The notes beneath the pieces were generated by a model that was not told where the DNA came from, searched no databases, and saw only the letters and a program-made list of their open reading frames with translations. The translations under genes and the position numbers were made by a program. 64,000 nucleotides of DNA, taken from Mycolicibacterium komossense (lineage in GTDB: Bacteria > Actinomycetota > Actinomycetes > Mycobacteriales > Mycobacteriaceae). The stretch covers positions 124,001 to 188,000 of the forward strand of contig NZ_JACKTY010000012.1 of NCBI RefSeq assembly GCF_025822605.1, written 5' to 3'. Positions 18,363-28,002 of the stretch are shown piece after piece. Each line of letters starts with the position of its first letter. Position 1 is the stretch's first letter.

Positions 18363-19577
18363 TCAGGACAGTGGCAACGAAATCTCGATTTCGGTACCGG
18401 GAGATTTCCTGCGGATCTCGAAGCTGCCGCCACAGGCCAGGATCCTGGCCCGGGTGGACGCCATCCCGATATGACCGCTCTGCACACTGCGTTCCAGCGC
18501 GTCGTCGGGGATCCCGACACCGTCATCGGCGATCCGCAGCAGCGCCGTTCCGTCTGCGCGCTGCAGATCGAAGCTCAGCGTACTGGCGTGCGCGTGCTTG
18601 ATGACGTTGGTCGAAATCTCGCGCGCCGCACCGTAAAGCACGTAATCGGCAGCGCTGCGCTCATTGTCCGGCCAGGTGTGCGCGTCGAGGTCGACGGCCA
18701 GTTCGCCTCGGTCGGCGATGCTGTCGGCCAGTGCGACGACAGCCGCCTTGAGCCCGGATCGAGACAGCACCTCCGGATGCAGCTCCCGCACCACGTCGCG
18801 CAGCAGTTTCGAACATTCGGTCAGTGCGGAGTTCACCCTGCCCACTTCGACGACGGAAGAAGTCTCGACCTCCTCGAGGTCGCCGCGAGCGACGAGAACG
18901 TACTGCAGTGCGCCGTCGTGCAGGCGCTCGGACAAGGCCTGGCGCTCGCGTTTTTCCAGGCTGACCAGCTCTTCGAGCAGTTGGGTCCGCTGCAGCGCCA
19001 GGTTTCCGATCACCTCTTCCTTGGCCCGCTGGATGATCGATAGCGCGACGGCGCCCCCGGCCAGCGCGGCCAGGACCACGGCGTTGAGCAGTATCGATTC
19101 CCACGGCTCGAGGTTTTCGGATTGCGTGATCAGGGCTACCGCCAGGTAGGCCCCGAGGGTGGGGATGGCCACCATCGCGCTGATGAAGGGATCCAACTGG
19201 GCCGCGGCGATCAACGGGATCAGGAAGAGCCCGGTCCGCAGCACATTGGAGGTCCAGCTTTCCGGTGACGACCACCCGGTCAAGACGGTCAGCACCGAGA
19301 TGACCGCGACATCGCAACCGATGGCCAGCAGGGTGATGGACTCCCGCGTGGACGCCCTGGTGTGGGTCCGCCGGAATGACCAGATCGTCCACAATCCGAC
19401 AATCGCCACGTAGGCGGCCAGAATCACAAAGCAGATCCCGACCTCGACGGCGGGTGGGGTGAGGACCAGCGTGGTCGTGATGAATGCGATCAGCAATACC
19501 CGCAGGCCGGCCTGCAGAAGATCCTGCCGGAGTCGGGCGATACGGCTGTCGTGGTTGCGCACGTGCAATCCGAGCAT
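18363..19577 (-). CDS. Membrane sensor histidine kinase, NarL/DesK-type (HisKA_3)
   Basis: 404 residues from ATG 19577 with GGGGG six bases upstream; a longer upstream frame is rejected. Four to five hydrophobic segments fill residues 25-180 as a compact membrane sensor without a large extracellular loop. A coiled coil follows, then the HisKA_3 box ERLHDGALQ with phospho-acceptor His220, and an HATPase_c domain ([36 protein letters not shown]). The stop lies 56 bases before aceA on the same strand. No response-regulator gene lies anywhere in the window, so it is an orphan here; its cognate LuxR-type regulator must be elsewhere. Confidence 0.9.
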   Translation of the reverse strand: MLGLHVRNHDSRIARLRQDLLQAGLRVLLIAFITTTLVLTPPAVEVGICFVILAAYVAIVGLWTIWSFRRTHTRASTRESITLLAIGCDVAVISVLTVLTGWSSPESWTSNVLRTGLFLIPLIAAAQLDPFISAMVAIPTLGAYLAVALITQSENLEPWESILLNAVVLAALAGGAVALSIIQRAKEEVIGNLALQRTQLLEELVSLEKRERQALSERLHDGALQYVLVARGDLEEVETSSVVEVGRVNSALTECSKLLRDVVRELHPEVLSRSGLKAAVVALADSIADRGELAVDLDAHTWPDNERSAADYVLYGAAREISTNVIKHAHASTLSFDLQRADGTALLRIADDGVGIPDDALERSVQSGHIGMASTRARILACGGSFEIRRKSPGTEIEISLPLS

Positions 19578-19622
19578 GGCGGCCCCCGTGATGCGCGTTG
19601 GTTGACGATCAGACGTGGGGGA

Positions 19623-19645
19623 AGTATAGCGGCGTGCCACCCCCA
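19623..19645 (-). promoter_or_regulatory. Probable promoter of the sensor kinase gene
   Basis: On the minus strand TATACT (complement of 19623-19628) is a consensus-like -10 box, with a CGGTTT-like -35 about 16 bases upstream. It would start transcription roughly 40 bases before the ATG at 19577. Confidence 0.4.
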
Positions 19646-19755
19646 AACCGTCGGGTGAGCTGCCCGCTTGGCGTCGCTTCGTCGTGGGTTTGCGTTCACC
19701 TCGGCGCCGTAACTTCCGGGCCGATAGGCATCCTTCATTCACGGAAGAGGTCTCG

Positions 19756-22242
19756 ATGACCGACATCGCAGAGAACCTGGTACACAATCCCACGGCGTCG
19801 CACACCCGCACCGTCGACGACCTGCGCCAGGCGGTGTCCGATCACCTGCGCTACTCGATCGGTCGCCCGGCCGCGGCACTGCGGCCCGAGCACTACTATC
19901 AGGCGCTGTCGTTGGCGGTCCGGGATCGCATGCAGGACAACCGCTCGGCATCGACGCAGACGTCGCTCGATGCCGGTGCCAAGGTGACCTGCTACCTGTC
20001 TGCCGAGTTCCTGATGGGCCCGCAGCTGGGTAACAACCTGCTGAACCTCGAGATCGAGACCGAGGCCCGCACCGCCTTGGCCGAACTGGGCCAGGACCTC
20101 GACGTCGTGCTGGCCTGCGAGGTCGAGCCGGGGCTCGGCAACGGCGGGCTCGGTCGGCTGGCCGCCTGCTACCTCGACTCACTGGCCACGCTGGAGCGCC
20201 CGGCGATCGGGTACGGCATCCGGTACGAGTTCGGCATCTTCAAGCAGGAGTTGCACGACGGCTGGCAGGTCGAGAAGACCGACAACTGGCTGGTCAACGG
20301 AAATCCCTGGGAGATACCGAAACCCGACGTGAACTACCTCGTCTACTGGGGTGGCTTCGCCCAGCACTACCTCGACGAGGGCGGCGTCGATCGCGTCCGG
20401 TGGGTGCCGGGCCGGGTGCTCAAAGGCGTCGCCTACGACACCCCGATCCAGGGCTACGGCGTGCACACCTGCAACGTGCTGACGTTGTGGAGCGCGCGCG
20501 CCGTCGAGTCATTTGCGTTGGACGCGTTCAACACCGGTGACTACTACAAGGCCGTCGAGGATGAAGTCACCTCCGAAACCGTCACCAAGGTGCTGTATCC
20601 GAACGACGAGCCCGAAGCCGGCAAGCGGCTGCGCCTGTTGCAGCAGTACTTCTTCGTGTCGTGCTCGCTGCAGCATGTGCTGCATATCATGGACGACTTG
20701 GCGGACAAGTCCGTACACCACCTTCCGGAGCAGTTTGCGTTGCAGCTCAACGACACTCACCCGTCGATCGGGGTGGCGGAGCTGATGCGCCTGCTGGTCG
20801 ACGAGCGTCACCTCGACTGGGACGAAGCGTGGACGATCACCGTCGCCACCTTCGGATACACCAACCACACCCTGCTGCCGGAAGCGCTCGAGAAGTGGCC
20901 GCTGGAGATGTTCGGAGAGTCGCTGCCACGGCACCTGGAGATCATCTACGAGATCAACCGCCGGTTCCTGGACGAGGTCATGGACACGTTCCCCGGCGAT
21001 ACGGACCGTCTGCGACGGATGTCGCTGATCGGTGAGGACGGCGGCAAAACCGTGCGGATGGCGCACCTGGCCACCGTCGGCAGCCACGCGATCAACGGGG
21101 TGGCCGCACTGCATTCGGACCTGCTGAAGTCCAGCACGCTCAAGGATTTCTACGAGATGTGGCCGGAACGCTTCTCGAACAAGACCAATGGCGTCACGCC
21201 GCGCCGTTTTCTGGCGCTGTCCAATCCGGGTCTGCGTGGCCTGCTGGACCGCACGATCGGTGAAGGGTGGCTGACCGACCTCGATCGGCTGCGCGGGCTG
21301 GAAGCCTTCGTCGACGACGCGGAGTTCCGGCGGCAATGGCGTGATGTCAAGGTGGCCAACAAGGCGCGGCTGGCCGAGTTCGTGCTGTCATCCACCGGTA
21401 TCGAGCTGAATCCGAACTCGCTGTTCGATATCCAGGTCAAGCGCATTCATGAGTACAAGCGTCAGCACCTGTCCGTGCTGCACATCATCGCGCTCTACCA
21501 CCGACTCAAGAGCAACCCCGGGTTGGTAATTCCGCCGCGGTCGTTCATCTTCGGCGGTAAGGCCGCTCCGGGCTACTTCATGGCCAAGCGAATCATCAAG
21601 CTGATCAACGCCGTTGGTGAGACCGTTAACGCCGACTCTGAGGTCAACCAGTTCCTCAAGGTCGCGTTCGTCCCGAACTTCAGTGTCCAGAACGCGGCGC
21701 TGATCTATCCGGCGGCCAATCTGTCCGAGCAGATATCGACGGCGGGCAAGGAGGCCTCCGGTACCGGGAACATGAAGTTCATGCTCAACGGCGCGCTGAC
21801 CATCGGCACCCTCGACGGCGCCAATGTCGAGATGCGCGAGGAAGCCGGTGCGGAGAACTTCTTCCTGTTCGGGTTGACCGAATCGGAAGTCGAGCAGGTC
21901 AAGCGCGACGGGTACCGGCCCGCCGAGTACATCGAGCGCGACGCCGAATTGGGTGCTGTGCTCGAGCTGATCGCCGGCGGCACGTTCTCCCACGGTGACC
22001 CCGAGGTGTTCCGGCCTTTGGTGGACAACCTGCGCTACGACGACCCCTTCCTGGTGCTGGCCGACTACCGGTCCTATGTCGAGTGCCAGGGCCAGGTGAG
22101 CGACAGGTGGCTCGACCAGGAGGCCTGGACGCGGATGTCGATCCTGAACACGGCCCGCAGTGGGAAGTTCTCCTCGGACCGCGCGATCGCCGAGTACTGC
22201 GAAGGCATCTGGGGGGTCGGACCGGTCTCTGTTCGCGGCTGA
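19756..22242 (+). CDS. glgP: Glycogen phosphorylase, copy 1
   Basis: 828 residues from ATG 19756 with GGAAGAGG five bases upstream. GT35 phosphorylase is shown by the pyridoxal-phosphate motif EASGTGNMKFMLNGA, by NGGLGRLAACYLDS near residue 120 and by QLNDTHPS. It releases glucose-1-phosphate from alpha-1,4-glucan. It faces a strongly similar second copy (22419-24920); the two share long stretches such as QVEKTDNWLV and YEFGIFKQE. Having two phosphorylase genes suggests one may prefer a different glucan or be differently expressed. Divergent from the sensor kinase gene, 178 bases apart. Confidence 0.95.
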   Translation: MTDIAENLVHNPTASHTRTVDDLRQAVSDHLRYSIGRPAAALRPEHYYQALSLAVRDRMQDNRSASTQTSLDAGAKVTCYLSAEFLMGPQLGNNLLNLEIETEARTALAELGQDLDVVLACEVEPGLGNGGLGRLAACYLDSLATLERPAIGYGIRYEFGIFKQELHDGWQVEKTDNWLVNGNPWEIPKPDVNYLVYWGGFAQHYLDEGGVDRVRWVPGRVLKGVAYDTPIQGYGVHTCNVLTLWSARAVESFALDAFNTGDYYKAVEDEVTSETVTKVLYPNDEPEAGKRLRLLQQYFFVSCSLQHVLHIMDDLADKSVHHLPEQFALQLNDTHPSIGVAELMRLLVDERHLDWDEAWTITVATFGYTNHTLLPEALEKWPLEMFGESLPRHLEIIYEINRRFLDEVMDTFPGDTDRLRRMSLIGEDGGKTVRMAHLATVGSHAINGVAALHSDLLKSSTLKDFYEMWPERFSNKTNGVTPRRFLALSNPGLRGLLDRTIGEGWLTDLDRLRGLEAFVDDAEFRRQWRDVKVANKARLAEFVLSSTGIELNPNSLFDIQVKRIHEYKRQHLSVLHIIALYHRLKSNPGLVIPPRSFIFGGKAAPGYFMAKRIIKLINAVGETVNADSEVNQFLKVAFVPNFSVQNAALIYPAANLSEQISTAGKEASGTGNMKFMLNGALTIGTLDGANVEMREEAGAENFFLFGLTESEVEQVKRDGYRPAEYIERDAELGAVLELIAGGTFSHGDPEVFRPLVDNLRYDDPFLVLADYRSYVECQGQVSDRWLDQEAWTRMSILNTARSGKFSSDRAIAEYCEGIWGVGPVSVRG

Positions 22243-22347
22243 AAACCCTGCGGGTGCCGTCGGCGCGACGGGGTCAACTCCCAGGCCAACAAGCCGGCGG
22301 ACGAACTCAACCAGCTGGGCGAAGCGCGCAAAGTACGACCCTTGAGT

Positions 22348-22393
22348 TGCCCGCCTACTGAGCGAATTGCTGAATTCGCTCGGTAGGCGGGCA
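22348..22393. terminator. Bidirectional hairpin terminator between the two phosphorylase genes
   Basis: The left arm at 22348-22368 pairs over 21 positions with 22373-22393 around a GCTG loop, with a single G-U wobble. It sits between two convergent stop codons. No U-tract follows on either side, as is usual for mycobacterial hairpin terminators. Confidence 0.85.
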
Positions 22394-22418
22394 CTTCGGC
22401 GAGTGCTTCCGACCTCGG

Positions 22419-24920
22419 TTAGAGGTCCACCTCCATCGGCCATACCTTCCAGATGTCATCGCAGTATTCGGCGATGGCGCGGTCCGACGAGAACTTCCCG
22501 CTGCGGGCCGTGTTGAGGATCGACATGTGCGACCAGCGGTCGCCGTCCTCCCAGGCGGCACTGACCTTGGCCTGGCAGTCCACGTAGGCGCGGTAGTCGG
22601 CCAGGGCCAGGAACGGGTCGTGATGGAGCAGGGAGTCCAGCACCGGTCGCAGGATCTCGGTGTCGCCGTGGGTGAATCGCCCCTCCGCGATCAGCTGCAG
22701 AACCTCGGCCAGTTCGGGATCGTTCTCGACGAAAGCCGCGGGCCGGTAACCGTCGGACTTCACCCGTTCGACCTGATCTTCGGTCAGCCCGAACAGGAAG
22801 AAGTTCTCCGGTCCGGCTTCCTCCCGGATCTCGACGTTGGCGCCGTCGAGAGTGCCGATGGTCAACGCGCCGTTGATCATGAACTTCATGTTGCCCGTAC
22901 CGGAGGCCTCCTTGCCTGCGGTGGAGATCTGCTCGGACAGGTTGGCCGCCGGGTAGACCAGGTGGGCGCTCTTGACGTTGAAGTTCGGCAGGAACACAAC
23001 TTTCATGCATCGATTGACATCCGGATCGGAGTTGACCGTCTCGCCGACGGCGTTGATCATCTTGATGATCCGCTTGGCCATGAAGTACCCCGGCGCGGCT
23101 TTACCGCCGAAGATGAAGGCCCGGGGCGGGATCGACAGTCCTGGGCTGTTCTTGAGCTTGTTGTACAGGCTGATGATGTGCAACACCATCAGGTGCTGGC
23201 GCTTGTACTCGTGAATGCGCTTGACCTGGACGTCGAACATCCAGGTCGGGTCCAGTTCGATACCGGTCGAGGAGTGCACGAACTCGGCCAGTCGAGACTT
23301 GTTGGCGCGCTTGACTTCCCGCCAGCGTTCGCGAAACGACGCGTCATCGGCGTACGACTCGAGGCCGCGCAGCCGGGTCAGGTCCGTCAACCACCCGTCG
23401 CCGACCGTCTCATCGAGGAGCTGACGCAGGCCCGGATTGGACAAAGCCAGGAAACGCCGCGGGGTGACGCCGTTGGTCACGTTGCCGAACTTCTCCGGCC
23501 ACAGCTCATAGAAGTCCTTGAGCACACTGGCTTTGAGCAATTCCGAATGCAGGGCGGCCACCCCGTTGACGGCGTGGCTGCCGACGGTGGCCAGGTGTGC
23601 CATCCGCACGCTCTTGCCGCCGTCCTCACCGATCAGCGACATCCGGGAAATCCGCTCCTCGTCGCCGGGGAACCTCGCGCGGACCTCATCGAGGAAGCGG
23701 TTGTTGATCTCGTAGATCAGCTCCAGATGCCGCGGCAGCGCCTCGCCGAAGATGGACAGTGGCCAGGTCTCCAGCGCCTCCGGTAACAGTGTGTGGTTGG
23801 TGTAGCCGAAGGTGGCGACCGTGATCGACCACGCCTCGTCCCAGCTCATCTGGTGGTCGTCGATCAGCAGCCGCATCAGTTCCGCGACGGCGATCGAGGG
23901 GTGGGTGTCGTTGAGCTGGATGGCCCACTTCTGCGGTAGCGCGCTCAACGGCAGGTTGGCCCGGTCGGTGTGGATGCGCAGGATGTCCTGCAGTGAGCAG
24001 GTCACGAAGAAGTACTGCTGCAACAGGCGCAGCCGCTTGCCCGCCTCGGGCTCATCGTTGGGGTAGAGCACCTTGGACACCGTCTCCGAGATGACCTCCT
24101 CGTCGACGGCTTTGTAGAAGTCGCCGGTGTTGAAGGCCTCCAATGCGAAAGATTCGACGGCGCGCGCACTCCACAGCGTCAACGTGTTGCAGGTGTTGAC
24201 GCCGTAGCCCTGGACCGGGGTGTCATAGGAGACGCCTTGCAGCACCCGCTGGGGAATCCAGCGCACCCGGAACTTACCGGTCACGTCTTCGTAGGTCTCG
24301 GTGTGGCCACCCCAGTTGACCAGGTAGCTGGCGTCGGGTTTGTCGATCTCCCAGGGGTTTCCGCGGACCAGCCAGTTGTCGGTCTTCTCGACCTGCCAGC
24401 CTTCCTGGATCTCCTGTTTGAAGATTCCGAACTCATACCGGATGCCGTAGCCGATGGACGGCCGCTCCAAAGTGGCCATCGAGTCCAGGTAGCACGCGGC
24501 CAGTCGGCCGAGGCCGCCGTTGCCCAGACCTGGTTCCGGCTCGACGGCGATGATTTCGTCGAGGTCCTGGCCGAGCATCGCCAGCGCCTCCCGCGCCTGA
24601 TCCTCGATCTGTAGGTTCAGCAGGTTGTTACCGAGCTGGGGTCCCATCAGGAATTCGGCCGACAGGTAACAGGTCACTTTGTTGCTGAGGTCGAGCCAGT
24701 CCTGGGTGGTGGCCATCCAGCGGCGCTGCATCCGGTCGCGCACCGCCAGGGCGAGGGCCCGGTAGTAGTGCTCGGGGGTGAGCACCGCCGCCGGCCGCGC
24801 GATCGAGTACAGCAGATGATCGGCCACCGCCTGTCGCAGTGCCTCGGCGGTCATCCCGCTGCGCGTCTGCCCGGTGGGGCCGGGCACCGTCTCCGCGCCG
24901 TTGATCGCCGTATCGGTCAC
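22419..24920 (-). CDS. glgP: Glycogen phosphorylase, copy 2
   Basis: 833 residues from GTG 24920, with GGGAGAAG five bases upstream. Same family markers as copy 1: EASGTGNMKFMINGA cofactor-lysine motif, NGGLGRLAACYLDS and QLNDTHPS. The N-terminal 25 residues and the last dozen differ most from the other copy, while the core is close throughout, pointing to an old duplication followed by inversion or to paralogue acquisition. It ends facing copy 1 across the hairpin. Both copies keep the catalytic residues, so neither looks dead. Confidence 0.95.
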   Translation of the reverse strand: MTDTAINGAETVPGPTGQTRSGMTAEALRQAVADHLLYSIARPAAVLTPEHYYRALALAVRDRMQRRWMATTQDWLDLSNKVTCYLSAEFLMGPQLGNNLLNLQIEDQAREALAMLGQDLDEIIAVEPEPGLGNGGLGRLAACYLDSMATLERPSIGYGIRYEFGIFKQEIQEGWQVEKTDNWLVRGNPWEIDKPDASYLVNWGGHTETYEDVTGKFRVRWIPQRVLQGVSYDTPVQGYGVNTCNTLTLWSARAVESFALEAFNTGDFYKAVDEEVISETVSKVLYPNDEPEAGKRLRLLQQYFFVTCSLQDILRIHTDRANLPLSALPQKWAIQLNDTHPSIAVAELMRLLIDDHQMSWDEAWSITVATFGYTNHTLLPEALETWPLSIFGEALPRHLELIYEINNRFLDEVRARFPGDEERISRMSLIGEDGGKSVRMAHLATVGSHAVNGVAALHSELLKASVLKDFYELWPEKFGNVTNGVTPRRFLALSNPGLRQLLDETVGDGWLTDLTRLRGLESYADDASFRERWREVKRANKSRLAEFVHSSTGIELDPTWMFDVQVKRIHEYKRQHLMVLHIISLYNKLKNSPGLSIPPRAFIFGGKAAPGYFMAKRIIKMINAVGETVNSDPDVNRCMKVVFLPNFNVKSAHLVYPAANLSEQISTAGKEASGTGNMKFMINGALTIGTLDGANVEIREEAGPENFFLFGLTEDQVERVKSDGYRPAAFVENDPELAEVLQLIAEGRFTHGDTEILRPVLDSLLHHDPFLALADYRAYVDCQAKVSAAWEDGDRWSHMSILNTARSGKFSSDRAIAEYCDDIWKVWPMEVDL

Positions 24921-24999
24921 TGGTCTTCTCCCTGCCGCTGCATGCTGCCATCCTGGTAGAGGCGAGCTACTTTGGCATCTCGGCGGGAGCCGGGCGGTT

Positions 25000-26955
25000 T
25001 CAGACTGACGTGGTCTTGAGCGGGCTCAGATCGGTCTGCATCATCACGACGTTGTAGTCGCCCCAGATCGACATGTTCCAGTACAGGTGGCTGACGTCAG
25101 GGTTGCCGGCGCTGTCGGTGAGCTCACCCGTTCCCGACCATGGGTGGATCATCGGGGCGTACAGGCCTGGGTACTGCAGCGAGGACGCGACCATGATCGG
25201 ATCCGACCACGTGCCTTCCGGGGTGTCGGCCACCCGCATCTGCACGTTGTTGTTGCCGTCGCCGTACATCATCACGTACTTGCCGAGGTAGTCGTTGTAC
25301 TGCACCGACATCTCGCTGACGTTGCCGCCCTGCTTGGCGCCGAGCAGGCCGCCGAAGATTCCGCCGAAGAAGTTCGGGTCGTTGGCGATGTCGACGAAAC
25401 CGCCGATGATCGGCCGGGTGTCGTTGGCGCTGCCGACGACGGCGGTGGCTACCGCCGGGTTGCCCTTGACCCAGGTGCCGGTGTTGCCGTTCCAGTACTC
25501 ATACTGCGACAGGTCAGTCACCGAGCCTTCGGCAACCCGCGAGAGGTAGGCCGAGCCCTGGCGGCCCGACGGGGTGCCGAACGCGTACAGGTAGCGCACG
25601 CCGTCCGCGCCGACCTGATCCTCGGGCTCCAGTACGTAGGCGGCCTGCTGGAAGTTCTGGCTACCGGGGACGTACGGCGTCGACGATCGGAACCAGCCGG
25701 CGGAACGGATGGTGGACGGCGCCAGGACCCACTTGTCGGTGGTCGGGTCGTACACCGACACAGCGGAGTAGTTGGTGGTCCACGAGCCCGGGGTGTCCCA
25801 TGACTTCACCGACATGTAGTTGACGTACTGGTTGCCCAGCACGGCGACGCCCGAGGTGGGGATGATCGTGACCTCGGAGCCGCCGAAGCCCAGTGCGCTG
25901 GGCACACCCGGGATGAACTGGTAGGCAGGGCCGGTCTGCAGCAGCGCCATGCCGTTGTAGAGCTTGTTGTCGGTGCTGAGCAGCAACACGTTCGACCGCC
26001 AGTTGCCGCTCATGTTGGCCCCGCTGAAGGTGTCGCCGAAGGCCGTCAGGATGTAATGCGTGTCGCCCGACTGCATGTTGTCCCACATGATGCCGAGGTC
26101 GGTGCCGTAGATGTTGAAGCCCGACGTGTTGTTGGTCTGCGGGATGTAGGGCGTCAAGATCCCGGGTGAAGGGTTGTTGACGCCGGTCACCCAGCCGACG
26201 GGCGTCGACGGCAAGCTACTCGGATAGGACGGATTGGCGGCGGTGGTCGAGACGGCAGCCGCCGTCGAGATCGCCGCCGCCTGCGCTGCGGCGGTCGACG
26301 ATGCGCTGGTGGTGGATTTACCCAGCGGAGAGAAGCTGCGATCGAATTCCCGGCGCACGGCCGCCAGCAGAGTCCACAGCGCGGGCGGTTCGGCCGGCGC
26401 CACCGGGGCGTTGGCGGTCGGGCTAGCCAACCCGACCGCAGCGAGAACGCCCGACACCAGTTGCGGCACGACTGCGGGCGCCGCGCTGAGAGTAGGTGTG
26501 GCGGTGGCCTTTTCGACAGCGGCCGGCGCTGTCGCGGATGCTGTCGACGTTGTCGTGGAGGTGGCCGTCGACGGGACCGAGGCGGAAGTCGATGCGGCGG
26601 CGTCGGTGGCCTTGGTCGTCACGCGTTTGGGAGTGACCTCGGTGGTTGTGGTGGCCTTGGTGGTGGCACTGTTGGCGGTGGCGCCGGTGGCCGAACCGGC
26701 GGCAGCGGAGGGGGACGCTGCGGCCGGCTTACCGGATTTGCGTTTCCCTGCCGCCGCGGTGCCCTTCGAGTCGCTGTCCGAAGACGAGGAGGACGACGAG
26801 CTCTTCGCCCCGGAGGCCGAACCCGACCCGGCGCTGTCTGCCGAGGCCACCCCCTGTCCGGTGGCGACGGCCGCGCCGACCCCGAGCGCCACTGCCAGTG
26901 CGCCGATCCGGCCTACCTGTGCGGCGGCATTCAGAGCTGGTCTCATATGTGTCAT
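25000..26955 (-). CDS. Secreted DUF4185 protein, possible endo-D-arabinanase (GH183)
   Basis: 651 residues. A signal peptide covers about residues 1-40 (GVGAAVATGQGVASA then DS). A 150-residue low-complexity Ser/Ala/Thr linker with a run of eight serines follows, then a spacer, and from about 260 the DUF4185 beta-propeller (GTDLGIMWDNMQ, TAFGDTFSG, VYDPTTDKWVLAP, MYGDGNNNVQMRVADTP). DUF4185 members were recently described as GH183 enzymes cutting D-arabinan, so turnover of cell-wall arabinogalactan is plausible; activity here is inferred. An alternative start is ATG 26946, better spaced from AGAGGA. Nested inverted repeats lie 60 bases upstream. Confidence 0.87.
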   Translation of the reverse strand: MTHMRPALNAAAQVGRIGALAVALGVGAAVATGQGVASADSAGSGSASGAKSSSSSSSSDSDSKGTAAAGKRKSGKPAAASPSAAAGSATGATANSATTKATTTTEVTPKRVTTKATDAAASTSASVPSTATSTTTSTASATAPAAVEKATATPTLSAAPAVVPQLVSGVLAAVGLASPTANAPVAPAEPPALWTLLAAVRREFDRSFSPLGKSTTSASSTAAAQAAAISTAAAVSTTAANPSYPSSLPSTPVGWVTGVNNPSPGILTPYIPQTNNTSGFNIYGTDLGIMWDNMQSGDTHYILTAFGDTFSGANMSGNWRSNVLLLSTDNKLYNGMALLQTGPAYQFIPGVPSALGFGGSEVTIIPTSGVAVLGNQYVNYMSVKSWDTPGSWTTNYSAVSVYDPTTDKWVLAPSTIRSAGWFRSSTPYVPGSQNFQQAAYVLEPEDQVGADGVRYLYAFGTPSGRQGSAYLSRVAEGSVTDLSQYEYWNGNTGTWVKGNPAVATAVVGSANDTRPIIGGFVDIANDPNFFGGIFGGLLGAKQGGNVSEMSVQYNDYLGKYVMMYGDGNNNVQMRVADTPEGTWSDPIMVASSLQYPGLYAPMIHPWSGTGELTDSAGNPDVSHLYWNMSIWGDYNVVMMQTDLSPLKTTSV

Positions 26956-27482
26956 CCTCTGTCGTTGATCGCGTCAATTATTGCCATCGCAAATACGGGC
27001 GCAAGCGTTTCCACCGGTTTGCAGCGCAAACCCGCTGCAAACATGTATCGCAGTCAAGCCGCTAATCACTGCGTTCACTCTAACCACTTCAGTCGCAGCT
27101 GGGAACGAGGCGCGGCCTGAGCGGGTGGCCCATCTTCTGCTCGAGCCGGCGGGGTCCGCCCCTGGATCACCATGACGGTGCCGCGGATCAACGTCTTTGC
27201 TGGTCTTAGGCGGTTCATCGACGTCGCTGGGTTCCCCGCCGGGATCGCCTGGAGCTCGGTCATCCGGGCGTGACCCGTCCGCACGGAACTCCCGGCTAGC
27301 ATCGACGTCCACTCGATCGCAGATTCAGAACGTGCCGGCACTGAATGGCAGCCTCCCCCTGCCGCAGGGGTATCCCGCAAAGCCCCGGCAATGAAGGCTG
27401 CGCCCGGTGCGCCGAAGGCGGCGTCCAGCGGTGCGGCCAAGGAGGGTGTAGCGCCTTGGCGTGCGCCTGCGATAGTCCAGCC
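26956..27482. other. Intergenic region between divergent secreted-protein genes
   Basis: 527 bases with no gene that I can support. Frames on both strands exist but have no domain, ribosome site or convincing codon pattern. The only clear structure is the nested GTTTGC inverted repeats at 27016-27042. The remainder probably carries two divergent promoters. Confidence 0.5.
27016..27042. promoter_or_regulatory. Nested GTTTGC inverted repeats upstream of the DUF4185 gene
   Basis: Two overlapping palindromes share one stretch: GGTTTGC-AGC-GCAAACC, and GTTTGCAGC, 8 bases, GCTGCAAAC. Three copies of the hexamer GCAAAC or its complement therefore sit in 26 bases, about 60 bases before the DUF4185 start. 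It looks like a multi-half-site operator for an unknown regulator. Confidence 0.55.
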
Positions 27483-27971
27483 ATGAAGCAGATAACGGCA
27501 GTGGCCGTGACCGTGCTGACTGCGGCTGCAGTGGCGGGGGCCGCACCGGCGCTGGCCGACCCCGCGCCGCAACCGGACGGACCCTGTTCGGAAAACCTGG
27601 CCGGTGCGCTGACCCAGTTGGCCGAGGGGCCGTCGTATCTCGAATGCAGCAGTGCTCCCGGCAACTATCGGTGGACGCCCTTCACCGGCCCGTACCCCAC
27701 CAGCGACCGGTGGCTGAGTTACGGACCTGCGGTCACCCTGCACGGACAAGGGATGCGCAATCCCGAAATCCGCTCCGGTCGCTGGGTGGCATATCCGCAG
27801 GACGCCGGCACCACCTGCACTGCCGAACAGTCAACTGTCGTCAGCGCGGGGCAGGTCGGTCCGCCGCAGACCACGACCGGCCAACCGGGACAACCCCTCG
27901 ACTTCGAGGTGCTGCCCGCCGTCTTCTCCATCACGCTGACCGGCAATTGCTTGTGGGAAGCGGTTCACTGA
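27483..27971 (+). CDS. Small secreted protein, function unknown
   Basis: 162 residues. ATG 27483 starts a clean signal peptide (MKQITAVAVTVLTAAAVAGA, cleavage after PALA). The mature protein is about 137 residues with four cysteines (in PCSENL, YLECSSA, TTCTAEQ and GNCLWEA), which could form two disulfides outside the cell. It is rich in Pro and Gly with aromatic residues (YRWTPFTGPYPTSDRWLSYG). No domain recognised. There is no clear ribosome site, so it may be translated from a leaderless or short-leader mRNA. It ends 31 bases from the convergent MTHFR gene. Confidence 0.75.
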   Translation: MKQITAVAVTVLTAAAVAGAAPALADPAPQPDGPCSENLAGALTQLAEGPSYLECSSAPGNYRWTPFTGPYPTSDRWLSYGPAVTLHGQGMRNPEIRSGRWVAYPQDAGTTCTAEQSTVVSAGQVGPPQTTTGQPGQPLDFEVLPAVFSITLTGNCLWEAVH

Positions 27972-28002
27972 ACGGAAGCCAGATACCGAGCGCACCCGGC
28001 GG

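Noticed and set aside
22527..23786. 419-codon plus-strand frame opposite the second glycogen phosphorylase
   Set aside because: Antisense shadow; phosphorylase motifs on the minus strand are complete.
27075..27749. 224-codon minus-strand frame upstream of the small secreted protein
   Set aside because: Overlaps the real gene at 27483 and shows no signal, domain or ribosome site.
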